Part shown: positions 36,701 to 47,282 of the stretch, piece by piece
How positions within the stretch are numbered: the stretch's first letter is position 1
Layout: every line of letters begins with the position of its first letter
Made by a program: the position numbers and the translations under genes
Source: Rhodamnia argentea
Lineage: Eukaryota; Streptophyta; Magnoliopsida; Myrtales; Myrtaceae
DNA length: 64,000 nt
Direction of reading: 5' to 3'
Assembly (NCBI RefSeq): GCF_020921035.1
Contig: NC_063151.1
Coordinates: 16,746,934 to 16,810,933 of the forward strand
The notes under the pieces: model-generated
Told to the model about the DNA's origin: nothing
Seen by the model: only the letters and a program-made list of their open reading frames with translations
The model's database searches: none

Positions 36701-37941
36701 GCTCACAGAAAAGTAGACCAACCTGATGAGACCAACCAGAGGAAGTTTAGCCACTGATCTCTTCAGCCATTACAGAAAAAGAAAGAGATTGTCAGCAATA
36801 ATAGAAAAGGTACAAGAGAAGATAAGGCACCAAAGCCATTATGACCTAAGCGGCAGAAACAGCACATTCTCACGCATGAAAAGCTAACGAACCTTGGCCA
36901 CAAAGCTCGGGAAGGAAGAAGACATGTGGTACAAGATATCAACGTAAGACACGTGATTGGATACAATCGCCCCAGGTCTTTCCTGCTCTCCATGTTGTTT
37001 CCCGCCCTCATTCTAATGATATTGGGGAAAAACAGAAAGAATTGGAGTCATTCCTGTGCAACAGAGGAACAAATGGATTTTGCGAACCCAAAACTCACTA
37101 TCAATCATATCCCACAACGAAAATCACTTGTAAATGACTAGGCTAAGATACCTCACAACAACAGGCCGTGGATTCACAATCAAGTTCAATTAGCAAGGCG
37201 TGTGTTAATCCCATTCATAGGTTTAATTGATTCAATACCAAGAGTTGATGAGAACAGATACTGAATTATCGAAACTTATTTCAATTAGCAAGTGAAAAGC
37301 CCTAGTGACCACTACACAAAAACCAATCCTAAAGCAGACACAATGAATTACTCCTTATCTCTGAGAACAGAAAAACACAATCAATATCAATCAAGCACCA
37401 ATAGCTTCGAACTAAAACTCAAAAGGGGGAAAGAAAGGTACTTCAGGACCGCTGGAAGCGCCACGGAATGTCTCGTTGATCCAATAAAACCCAAAAACGA
37501 AGAGCATGGCTCGAGACAACACCCTCCCGCACGCAACAATCACCTTCCTCCTCCACCCTCCCATGTGCGCGTAGTCCTCCTGCTCCCCCTGCTCCTCCCG
37601 GTTCGGCGCCTTGAGCAGCGTGCAGGCCCTACAGATCAGGTAGTACGCCACCAGTATCACCAGCGCCGCGACCACGCGCATGGGCACGAGCGTGGCCATC
37701 GCGACGCCGAGAAGCACCTTCTCCCGCAGCGGGAGCTCGCCGCGGCCCATGCTACCGTAGGAGTCGCGGCGGACGTACGCGGCGAACCGCTTCTCGAGCT
37801 CGGCCAGGTTCTCCGGCGTGATCGAGGAGGCCTCGGTCTCGGCCTCCGGCTCCGGCTTGAGGAGGGGGCGGTCGTCCTTGTCGGAGGGGGCGGGGGCGGG
37901 GGCGGGGCAGTGGGGGTGAGGTCTTTGAGCTCGCTTTCCAT
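33714..37941 (-). CDS. LPEAT1: LPEAT1-type lysophospholipid acyltransferase, eight exons, apparent 1-bp frameshift in exon 1
   Basis: Membrane acyltransferase of the PlsC family that re-acylates lysophosphatidylethanolamine in the ER. Exons in coding order: 37941-37442, 37012-36893, 36760-36723, 36270-36206, 35927-35859, 35705-35572, 34894-34754, 33821-33714. The phases agree except in exon 1, which is 500 nt where 501 is needed. The ATG at 37941 (MESELKDLTPT) is one frame off from SDKDDRPLLKPEPE, with the break in a run of G/C blocks at 37884-37917. The catalytic HX4D motif is in SNHVSYVDILYHM; FPEGTTTNGDYLLPF (motif III) spans exons 5-6, and PVLPVILKYPY is motif IV. Hydrophobic segments are LLGVAMATLVPMRVVAALVI and MLFVFGFYWI. 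The tail ends LAEKRVYHAALNG...QKED. Total would be 391 residues, close to the family's ~400. The downstream frame has no ATG of its own in this region, so a sequencing error or a real lesion must be considered. Confidence 0.9.
34031..34058. repeat. GA microsatellite in LPEAT1 intron 7
   Basis: GA dinucleotides with one GGG interruption, within the intron between the last two LPEAT1 exons. Confidence 0.85.
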
Positions 37942-38235
37942 GTCGGAGGGGGAGATTCTGCTGACGCGGCGGGGGACGTTTCAATGGAATCGGAGCGGCG
38001 GGAGCGGCGGCGGCGGCGGTTGCATTGTGGAGGAGGAAGAGAGGAGCGCTGGTAGATCTGAGAAAGCTAGTGTCATGGTTTTCCGATCGTTCGTTGGCGT
38101 GAGAGTTCTGTTTTTTTCGCTTTTTTTAAATGCGCCCACCAAGTGGAGTGGTCGGATTCGATGCCGGTATGGGCCCCGCGACGAGGACAGATCGGGCACC
38201 GATCGTAGCCCCTCGATTGGATGACGTGTCATCAT

Positions 38236-39016
38236 CAGGCGGTGGCCTGTTGGAGATTTTTTATTTTCTTTAGTTGATTGCTTAAGAAGTGCACATGGGG
38301 CGTTAATTAATTAATACAATCCTTTGAGCACCACACATTTTACCAAAGCAACAAGATCTTTTTTTGTCAAAAAAAAAAAATCTTGTTGCTAGATAGACAA
38401 GAGTTGGATTTGTGATCCATTGAGATTTTCGATTCTAAGTTGATCTTCTCAACTATTTTCGTAAGTCTCCCCGATCATCATCATATAGGGAACAAGAGAT
38501 GGGCAAGTGCTCGTCAACCCTCGTCGAAACTCAATCAAGAGTCTCTCGCCAACTCAAATGGCGGAGGAGGAAGAAAGCGGAACTCCCCCTCCTCTCCCTT
38601 TTTCTCTTAAACCTTTCAATATGATGTCCGATGCAGATGTTATCTCAACACTTTCGATAGGCAATTTTGATCGCACTACCTTTGCCTTGTTAAAAAAAAA
38701 AAAAAAAGAGGTCATGTCATAGAAGGACCTAACAACAAAAATCAAGTAATCACAAGGTGTTTCCACCATGGTCTTGCGAATCTACGACCTAGTCTTCAAG
38801 CCAAAAATTATGACTTTAATTTCACAGTTTATCCTCGATCTAAAAAGGAAAAAATCATGGCTATTCTACAAAAGATGGGTCCGATCGTCGATGAAATCAC
38901 TGGTCTCAAACTCCCCTATTTGCATCTGTCAAGGATGGGGCGACTAGGATCGTCTAGTGGGTCGTAATGCGCAAATAAATTTCGCAACTCTAAGTTAAAG
39001 CAATTTTCGTATTGAA
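38236..39016. other. Upstream of LPEAT1, no gene recognised
   Basis: Mixed AT-rich DNA. A frame at 38558-38722 (MAEEEESGTPPPLPFSLK) has no recognisable domain and runs into an A-run; I do not call it a gene. Confidence 0.4.
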
Positions 39017-39255
39017 GGCTTCGTTTGTTTCACAGAAAATAAATTATTTGAACAATATTTTCCTTAAAACGATCATTCATATCTTTCACAAAAATAAATG
39101 AATTTAAAAATATTTTCATCGTCTATGAAAATCTTTATACAAAAATTAGTGTCGATAACAAAAAATTTCTCCACTAACTACTAATTTCGAGTGACACGAG
39201 CAATTATTTTTAAAAAATTATTTTTGAATTATTTATTTTTGCGAAACAAATGGAA
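39017..39255. mobile_element. MITE-like element with GGCTTCGTTTGTTTCAC terminal inverted repeats
   Basis: The left end GGCTTCGTTTGTTTCACAGA pairs with the right end TTTTTGCGAAACAAATGG. About 240 bp, AT-rich and non-coding, with internal complementary AAAATATTTT words. Ends of this kind are widespread in small plant DNA transposons. A lone right-end-like sequence (TGATGAAACAAACGAAGCC) is at 50130-50150. Confidence 0.7.
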
Positions 39256-39594
39256 AAATTGGAGTACAGTCAATTTCCACGAAACGTATAAATTGTTCCC
39301 CTTTCTTTTCATGTTGGTTGAGGGACAAACGGATATTCGGGGAATCCTAAATAAATAAATAAAAACGAAGTGATTGATTCCTCCTTGCATTAGTGGGGGG
39401 TGGGACCCAATATTGACTTCACGTTAATCAAATTTGCTTTATCCATTTTATTTTTTATTTTTTATTTTTATTTTTTGGTCGAAGCTTTATCCATTTTCTC
39501 CCGCAGCCAAAACGGCTCACATCTTATTTTCCTTTTTTCTCGATTGGCCTTTTTCTGTTTCAAAGTTCTCCGGTTGACAGGGTTTTTGGTTTAG

Positions 39595-40099
39595 GCTAAT
39601 ACCACGGAAAATTCAAAACCGATATACCTGCAACAAATTTATCATAAATTATTTTTTAACCACAAAAGACTCTAAATTGATACATTTGTAACAAATTTAC
39701 CCTTCATTAATTTTCGTTAAATATAACCGTTAAAGCATTAAGTTGTATGACACACGGCAACCGACGAATGCACTAGTTTGAGGTTTTTACTTTCTGTTTG
39801 TTATATATGTGTATCGGTTTGAAATTTTTCATGGTATTAACCCAATTTAACGGAAAGTAAATTTATCAAAGATATATAAGTTTGAGACTTTTTGTGAAAA
39901 AAAAAATTAGTTTAGGGTAAATCAGTCACAACTATATCAGTTTAGAATTTTTAGTGATCAAAAAAATAATTTGGTATAAATTTGTCACAAATATATCGGT
40001 TTCGATTTTTCGTGATCAAAAAATTATTTTGAGGTAAATTGGTGTAAATTTTTCGTGGTGTAAATTTACACCAATTTAGGGTTTTTCATGATATTAACC
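39595..40099. mobile_element. Fold-back element with repeat-array arms, copy A
   Basis: The left arm has units in one orientation (CAAATTTACCCT, CACAAAAGACTCTAAA) and the right arm has the same units inverted (GGTAAATTGGT, TTTAGGGTTTTTCATG), around a short centre with TTAATTTTCGTTAAATATAACCG. Units are about 57-60 bp long. It opens AATACCACGGAAAATTCAAA and closes TTTTTCATGATATTAACC. A palindrome TGGTGTAAATTTACACCA lies at 40056-40073. Copies B and C are below. Confidence 0.75.
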
Positions 40100-40789
40100 A
40101 TTTTAGTTTTAAACTTCGTTAACAAAATACTCGGTACTCCGACCCAAAAAAAAGAGGACGAAATACTCGTATTCTCACATACGTAATCTTCGAAAAGACT
40201 AGATTTATGCACAAAAAAAAAAAGGCTCTTTCTTTCGAGGTAGAACGTGATTTTCTCGCAAAAATACTCGTACATGCAAGAGCACATGATGTATTGCATT
40301 CTCGCAAAAATATTCTAATTTTTTTTTACTTATTTTATATTATTTTCGTTACTCAATTCATGACGTAACATGTCCATTAATGCATATAGACGGATACCAA
40401 AAACATGATTTTCTTATGTTATAACTCTAGTAAATGGATGTTATATGTCCTTTTGATTAATCATCAGCTGCCAGAAATAATAACAGGCTCGGTTTTTTAG
40501 CCGCGATAGTTTTATACAAGTTTGCAATTAAAATGTGTACATTTTTATGTGCAGATTTTATTTATCTGTAACACAACTATCGTAAACCCATGACCACAAT
40601 ATTTTCAAATTTCACTATAATTACATCGAATCTTTTTTCCATGTTTTTTTTTAAAGAAAAATGACTACATATGCTGGTTTGTGTGTGTACCTTTAAATCT
40701 CAATCTCTGATGTTACCCATGGAAGTTTTAGAAGATAATCCCAGCATTTCCATGGTAACTATTCGAAGTTAAATCTAATATTCTTTTGG

Positions 40790-41511
40790 TTAATAACATG
40801 GAATACTTCAAATTGATATATTTGTGACAAATTTACTCATTTTTTATCACAAAGAACCCAAACAAGTACACATGTGACAATTTTAGCCAAAACTACTTTT
40901 TTGAACACCAAAATCCCCAAATTGGTATACCTATAATAAATTTATTCCAAACTATTTTTTTAACCATAATAACCCTAAACCGGTACTACGTGACAAAAAA
41001 TTTACCAAAAATTATATTTTTGACCACCAAAAATCTCAAATTAGTACATCCTTAACAAATTTACCCACAACTAATTTTTTTACCACAAAAAATCTCAAAC
41101 CGATGCACATGCGACAAATTTACTCTCCGTTAGTTTCCGTTAAATTATACCGTGAAATTGTTGAATTAGATAACACGTGGCGGTTGATCAGTATATCGGT
41201 TTAGATTTTTTACTCTCTGTTTATCACAGGTGTATTAATTTGGGATATTTCGTGGTATTAACCCAATTTAACAGAAATTAATGAAGGGTAATTTTGTTAC
41301 AAATATACCAATTTAAGATTTTTGGTAGTAAGAAAAATAATTTAGGATAAAGTTGTTTCGTGTGTATCGGTTTAGGATTTATTGTGGTCAATAAATTAGT
41401 TTGAGATAAATTTATTATAAATATACTAGTTTGGGATTTTTGTGGAAAAAAAAATAATTTAGAATAAATTTATCACATGTAAATTAATTTAGTGTTTTCC
41501 GTGATATTAAA
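40790..41511. mobile_element. Fold-back element with repeat-array arms, copy B
   Basis: Same architecture as copy A but longer, with about five units per arm. The left arm runs to ~41120 (units with GACAAATTTACC and ACCACAAAAATC). The centre has TTAGTTTCCGTTAAATTATACCG and CACGTGGCGGTTGATC. The right arm consists of inverted units to TTTCCGTGATATTAA. It lies only 690 bp from copy A in the same general region. Confidence 0.75.
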
Positions 41512-41859
41512 TCTATGTATCATTGTTTTGCTTACTGTGATTGATGGCAATAGAAAAATTAAAAAAATGGCCTTTCTATATTTCATTTAATAATTAATGC
41601 AAGGAATGAGAGTCTTTTATATACCCTCCAGAGTATTATGAAAACACACACATATGATACACGCGATAATTTTAGATTATTATGAGATTCCATATATCGC
41701 GATAATCAAATATATGACATTTATCAATCGATCACGACGAAGATTATGTTGGAGGGGGAGAAAATCCAAATAAATAAATATTCTTTACTTCCTCGTCTTG
41801 AAGAAAGATAGACTAGCGAAGGAAATGGGGTCTTGCAAAACGTCCTTTTCTCTTTTAGG

Positions 41860-42140
41860 AAAATTCCAAATGAGGGTTTTCTTTTTGTTAAAAAATAAAA
41901 ATTTGAAATGTCATCATTTTCACAAATGAAGGTTTAAAGTGAATTTTATTTCAAATAAAGGCATGAAATGATCGTGACTGTTTTAAATAAAAGCATAACC
42001 TCGCCGGCCAGCTAAATATTCTAGCCGGTCAAGAGCATTTTGGTCCAAAGACAATTTTAACTTAAACTTTGATTAAATTAGATTAAAAATTAAAAAAGAC
42101 AAAAGCTTCTTAAAAAAAAAAAAAAAAAAAAAAAAAGGAG
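41860..42140. mobile_element. Single arm of the family-1 inverted-repeat element
   Basis: ATTTCAAATAAAGGCATGAAATG, AGCATAACCTCGCCGGCCAGC and a TTAAATTAGATTAAAAATTA stretch ending in a long A-run (42112-42136) follow the left arm of 22590-22800 step by step. No matching right arm was found, so the element is truncated or its other end is lost. Confidence 0.6.
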
Positions 42141-42194
42141 AGGGTCACGGCCCTCTCCCGACTCTGGCGAGGGCCAAGGCCCTTGTCCCTGGTT

Positions 42195-42385
42195 GGCGGT
42201 CGCTGGCCCTCCCCGAAGAGCAGTGAGCACCACCATATGCTGGAGGTTACAGTTACTGATAATAGTCAGCGTAGCAAATGACTCAAAACCAGCTCCTTTC
42301 GGCAAGTCCAAAACATCTGCAGCCACCAGAGACATCATTCGAAGACCGCTGGTTGCGATAAGCTCGCCAAGTTCCTACAGAGAGA
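42195..42385 (-). pseudogene. Exon-like fragment of unidentified gene beside a transposon arm
   Basis: On the minus strand a pyrimidine-rich CTCTCTGTAG acceptor is followed by an open stretch reading ELGELIATSGLRMMSLVAAD, then DVLDLPKGAGFESFATLT and ISNCNLQHMV. It looks like real exon sequence with a real acceptor but runs directly into the GC-rich transposon sequence at about 42190. I do not recognise the parent gene. It is either a captured gene fragment or a remnant cut by an insertion. Confidence 0.4.
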
Positions 42386-42882
42386 TCGACCCAAGAGTTA
42401 AAACCATCAATTTTTCAGCGGACTCCAGAAGGGGGCTATGCATTCCCCTTCGTTTGATTCGATTTGAATTCGACATTCTTGGTCGAATTCCGACACGATA
42501 AGTTCAGACCGAGGATTCGAGATTGAAATTCTCAGTCAATGTCATCATCCTCCCTGCTTGAATTGTGAGACTCTTATTATACTTGACAAAGAACTTAAAG
42601 AACGGACATTGCAATTGCAACTATTGCTCAAGAATGACATCTCAGTTTGCACATCAGAACCCATCAATCGAATAGATAAAATCCGCTATGCCTTCATCAA
42701 ATGATGGTGAAGCACAAGAACCTCTCTTTATTTGTATCCCATCCCCATTTCCAGTTCCAATTCCAATTCCTAGTCCTTCTCTACCATTTGCCCTGCCAAA
42801 TCCTCTAAACAAGAATCCATGTGATCGCCATTGAAATGAAAGAAAGCAGCTAGGAACTCACCGCGCAGAGCCGTGGCAAGGA

Positions 42883-43683
42883 TCAACAAGACACCCAGTT
42901 CTTATGGGTGCTAATCAGGGCCGACACGAGCCCCGCGGACGACAACAAAAGCGGGGCCGACAGCCGCCCCTTCCCGTCCCTGATGTCGGCCAAAGCCATC
43001 AATCCGTCAGCCAGGTCCTGAACCACGGACATCTTCTTCATCAACTTCTTCTCCCTCAGCTTCCTCAATTTCAACTCTTCCTCCTTGGGATTAATCCCCC
43101 TCGACGTCGCGATCTCGATGCTCGACTCGACGCACGCCTCGTCCTCCCGCAACCTCCTCAAATCCCTAATTTTCAGATTCACGCTGCCGATGTAGCCGAC
43201 GAACTCCGCCCACGCGCTGATCTTCGACAGAACACGCGAGTGGCGGCCATCGATGAGGCCGGATTTCGCCAACCAGACGAACTGCTCGACGAAGTAGTAT
43301 ATCCCCTCGCCGCCGTAGGCGATGAGGGAGAGGATCAGGTCCTGCCCGGAGTCGAGGTGCGAGGCTCGGAAGGCGTTCACGTCCTGGACGAACTTGCCGA
43401 CCCGGAAGGCCTTCCGGCTCAGGCCGACGCTGGACTCGAAGCCCTTGAGGCGGCGATGGAGGGGTAGGGTTTCGGGCAGGAGGGAGGAGGAGAGGATGAT
43501 CTTCGCGGCGTACCTGGAGATTTTGAGGACCTTGTCGACGCCGTCTCGCTTGGCGAGGTAGGCCTCGAGGTGGAGGAGGAAGTCCCTGTCTCTGGTTTTG
43601 CTCGTGGCCGTCGCGGCCGGGTTTTTGGTGGTGGTCGGGGACGGATCGAGCGGGGGTGGAGCTCGAGACGTCGGTGGTTCCAT
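42883..43683 (-). CDS. PEX11A: Peroxisomal membrane protein PEX11A
   Basis: Intronless gene of 266 residues from the ATG at 43683 (MEPPTSRAPPPLDPS). An upstream extension to 43749 has no advantage; it begins with a non-ATG codon. PEX11 proteins bend and elongate the peroxisomal membrane before fission. The family hallmarks are clear: RDFLLHLEAYLAKRDGVDKVLKISRYAAKII near the start (amphipathic helix region), RRLKGFESSVGLSRKAFRVGKF, then AYGGEGIYYFVEQFVWLAKSGL. A long charged linker (EEELKLRKLREKKLMKKMSVV) is followed by QDLADGLMALADIRDGKG and a C-terminal hydrophobic segment ending STHKNWVSC. The C-terminus and the proline-rich N-terminal extension fit the PEX11A rather than the PEX11C-E branch. 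The GC-rich coding part contrasts with the AT-rich surroundings. The opposite-strand open frames here are shadows. Confidence 0.94.
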   Translation of the reverse strand: MEPPTSRAPPPLDPSPTTTKNPAATATSKTRDRDFLLHLEAYLAKRDGVDKVLKISRYAAKIILSSSLLPETLPLHRRLKGFESSVGLSRKAFRVGKFVQDVNAFRASHLDSGQDLILSLIAYGGEGIYYFVEQFVWLAKSGLIDGRHSRVLSKISAWAEFVGYIGSVNLKIRDLRRLREDEACVESSIEIATSRGINPKEEELKLRKLREKKLMKKMSVVQDLADGLMALADIRDGKGRLSAPLLLSSAGLVSALISTHKNWVSC

Positions 43684-43859
43684 GGAGTTGCAGAGAGATA
43701 GACAGAGAGAAGGAAAGCGATCCGACCGAACCGGCAGAGAAAGAGACACATTAAATGACGGCGCTTTAGGACTAATTCTCCGGAAGTCCCACGCGCTTAG
43801 AAGTGGTGGGAATTGGACGCGCTCAGTATTCCACCGTAATGCCCTCTTGCGGTAGGGTT

Positions 43860-46660
43860 AATTATCAAATTTTGAGAATTAAGTGCATTAACAATTGAAA
43901 TTTATTCGTCCTCCAACAAATGAAATTTTGAGAATTAGGTGTAAATCCTTTATATAGGAAATGTGACTAAAATTTAATCAGATGCTAAAACTATATGAGG
44001 AAGCACAATCAAGTCCTACATCTTTTGATTGATGCAATAAAATCTAAAAAATCTATTGAAAAGTGAAATTAAATCATAAATGTATCGAGAAAAGTGAAAT
44101 TTAATATTGCAATGTAGGCAACTTTCATGGACTTTTCCATGAAAACTTCGATATTGTTCATTAAGGGACTTGATTGTAGATTTAGACTTGGCCGATATGA
44201 TCCAAAAGTTTAGAAGTGATTTGCATTTCATTGATAAAATTCAAGGACTTCAAATGAATATTTCTCTTCGTGTATGTTTAAGTATTCATTGGCAAGAGGA
44301 AAATCAAAGTGCATAAACTTGAGTTCAAATTGATATGTCCACCTCAAACCTAACTAGAGTTCACAATTTTAGTTAATGAGATTGACATTTTAGACCTTGG
44401 TCACACCATTCATACTTTGATTGCCCTCCAACTTAAGAGATTGTGCTTGAAGGTGAATTAGTCATCAAAAGAAATATATTTTCTTCCTTTATATACAAAT
44501 TACATTGCAAACACGTGTCTGTCGGGCAAGCCCATCACCCTTCGTGTGTAAGCATGAAGGGGCCGTAAAAAATTTAGGGATGAGCATGGCTCCATATAAA
44601 ACCTGTCTGATTCCAGGTTCCTAGTGTATGCGGGGTAGGTTGCATGTTCCAAAAATTAATGAATCTATTCCGAAGAGTTGGTTCCGAGCTTCGGGTAGCA
44701 TAATCTAGAACTTGAAATAAGTTTTTATGTTTTTCTAAGTATATATTTTCGCGCGATCCTGCAGTTCTATGGCGTCCGATGATAAGTGTGTAGTCCGTAA
44801 TCACTAGTCGAAGCTTTCATTTCCGACAATATGTATAATTGAGACTTTTTTTTTGTTTTGTTAATATATCATATCATTTTAGTGTCTAAATATGAATTGT
44901 GGTTGGTGGATTGTAATGGGCTAGCAGCAAGTAATGTTAATTAAATGTGATGATTCACTACAATCATTCAATTGAGAATATAGATAAACTTGAGTAGACC
45001 CTCGAACCTTAAAACCTGTGATGTGGTAGGTTTCACGTTTCAAGATATGTAGGGTAGATTTCAAGGAACGAAAAGCCTATTCCGATGGGTAGGTTTCATG
45101 TGAATTTTGTATGGAACCTAAAACCATTCATACCTATAAAAAAATTTTCTTTGTTGGGATGACACTTGAGTTGGGTTTTATGTGAGTAGCTCGGGTTCAA
45201 CTCGACCATTGCTCGAGTTCCACTCCCTTGATTCTACTCAAGCACCTTACCGAGTCGAGCTCAACTCGCCAAATACTTTTCTCAATGAGCTGGAGAGCTT
45301 AATCGAGCTGCTACTATTATTACTTTTCTTTCTCAAATCATTCAGAACATAAGCAAAATTTGATCCAAAAGTTCTCTCAAAACTACGTGATATGCTCGTT
45401 ATACCGTAGCTTTTTGAGAAAGCTCAAGCTCTTTTGTAAACCAATCGAAATAGATCTCAACTTTTATATTCGAGCATAACTTCCAATGCTCAATCGAGCT
45501 CGAGCCAAGTTTCCGAGCACAGAAATGCGAATTGAGCCGAGCTCAAATTTGGCGCGGTATTCGATCTGAGTCGCTTTTGATTGTACCCCCAGGTGAAGTA
45601 GAAAGCACGAAACTCTTGGGCATGACACTGTGACCCCATGACGTTCTCCGAGCTTTGGCATAATACGATCAGTTCGGGGAGTCTAGAGTAATTAGACGTG
45701 GGTCGCGGGAAGGGGGACTCTCTCAACGGAGGCGGCGTGTAATTTGGAAGCAAGCGCAGCCCGCGTGGCTGTGGATAAGCCAAAATTATCGGAAGCATGG
45801 TGGAGTGTGCCTTCCATCCTATCATTGTTATGCGTGCCTTCCTTGTCTTTAAAAAAAAACGAAAAAAAAAAAAAAAAACTTATCGTACTGGCCGATAGGC
45901 ATCCGACCCTACCGGTAAAGAGATTGGGGGTAAGGACGTTAGTATCATTGGTGTAGATTTCAATTCTCGCGCTCTGCAAAGAGGCATAACAAAAGTAGAG
46001 AGAAGAGAGTTAGAGATAGGATAGACAAAAAAACAAAAAAAAAAAATATGCTCTAATGGCGTTGCGTAGCGGCAAGCTCTGACTTTGGGCTAAAATTACC
46101 GAAAAAAATCTCAGACTTTGGATCTAATTATGGCCATAAACTTGAACTCCAACCTTTCCGAAGTACAAATAGATACAAAATGAGCACGATCATAAATAAA
46201 TTATGTGATTCGGAGGCTTAGTCGATCCCAAAGAAGCTACACTTTCTTAGAATGAAAGGGTTTTCCTTTAAAATGAAATACGATACTCAACTTGAGATTC
46301 AAAATATCTCAAGTACACACAATTAAAAGTTAATTAGATTATTTTTTTAGTCTAAAAATAGTCATCAATTTTCGCTCTAGTCTTAAATTTGTCCACTAAT
46401 CCAAAATTCACTATTGATTTTTTCAAGATTATAAATGTTAGAATGCTGCTATTGTGCCATACTAATGTAAGGGTTTTAAAGAAAACGTAAGTTCTGACAA
46501 TAGACATCTACCTGGCCCTCATGTTGAAAATTCTGAAGAAGCTAGTGCGAATTCTTGGGTGGGTTGGCAGACTTCCGAATAGGGTGAATGTTCTGCTATT
46601 TTTTTGGACAAAAGTTGGGGGCAGAAATTTGAATTGGTCATAAAATCAATTTTTTTTTTT
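43860..46660. other. AT-rich repeat-laden intergenic DNA, no gene recognised
   Basis: Nothing coding is supported. 44575-45140 has words (GGTAGGTTTCA, AACCT) like the element at 23645-24395. 45170-45560 is rich in TCGAGCTC and CTCGAG words with repeated AACTCG units, typical of a decayed plant repeat. 45490-45830 has an open frame on the minus strand without any recognisable domain. Confidence 0.45.
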
Positions 46661-46662
46661 TT

Positions 46663-47181
46663 GAATTAATATCACGAAAGACCGTAAATCGATACATCGG
46701 TGATAAATTTATCCCAAACTATTATTTTGATCATGAAAAACCCCAAATCGGTATACTTATGACAAATTTACCCAAAATTGGTATATCGGTGCCAAATTTA
46801 TCCTCCATTAGTTTTCGCTAAATTTAACCGTCAAGTTGTTAAGTTAGATGGCATGTGACAGTTCATGGGTATACCACTTTAGGGTTTTCACCCTTTGTTT
46901 GTCATAGGTGTATCAATTTGAGATTTTTCGTGATATTAACCTAATTTAACAAAGGGTAAATTTGTCACAAATGTATCAATTTGAGATTTTTCGTGGTCAA
47001 AAAAATTAGTTTAGGGTAAATTTGTCACTGGGGTATGAGTTTAAGGTTTTTGATTGTCAAAAAAATAGTTTGGAGTAAATTTATCACAAGTGTACATGTT
47101 TGGGGTTTTTCGTGGTTAAAAAAAATTTGGGGTAAATTTGTCATGGAAGTACCATTTTGAGATTTTTCGTGGCATTAATCC
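46663..47181. mobile_element. Fold-back element with repeat-array arms, copy C
   Basis: Third copy of the family at 39595 and 40790. The left arm begins TTAATATCACGAAAGACCG with units containing GACAAATTTACCC. The centre is TTAGTTTTCGCTAAATTTAACC. The right arm has at least four units of 57-60 bp, each opening near GGTAAATTTGTCA and containing a TTTTTCGTGGTCAAAAAAA-type segment. It closes TTTTTCGTGGCATTAATCC. Of the three copies this has the clearest unit boundaries. Confidence 0.78.
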
Positions 47182-47282
47182 TTTTTTTCAAAGGAATTAG
47201 GCCCTCAAATGTCATGTCCAAACAATCAATTTTGACAACTTCTTTTGAGGACGACTATGTACAAAATTTCTTTTTTGGGATA

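Noticed and set aside
37412..37984. LPEAT1 protein starting at 37984
   Set aside because: The codon there is TTG, not ATG, and the region is a shadow of the MESELK frame; the frameshift explanation fits better.
37292..38224. 310-codon open frame on the + strand
   Set aside because: Antisense shadow of LPEAT1 exon 1, favoured by GC-rich sequence.
42904..43467. 187-codon open frame on the + strand
   Set aside because: Antisense shadow of PEX11A, which has full family similarity on the minus strand.
45490..45825. 111-codon minus-strand open frame
   Set aside because: No domain, lies in repeat-rich DNA and overlaps an open frame on the other strand.
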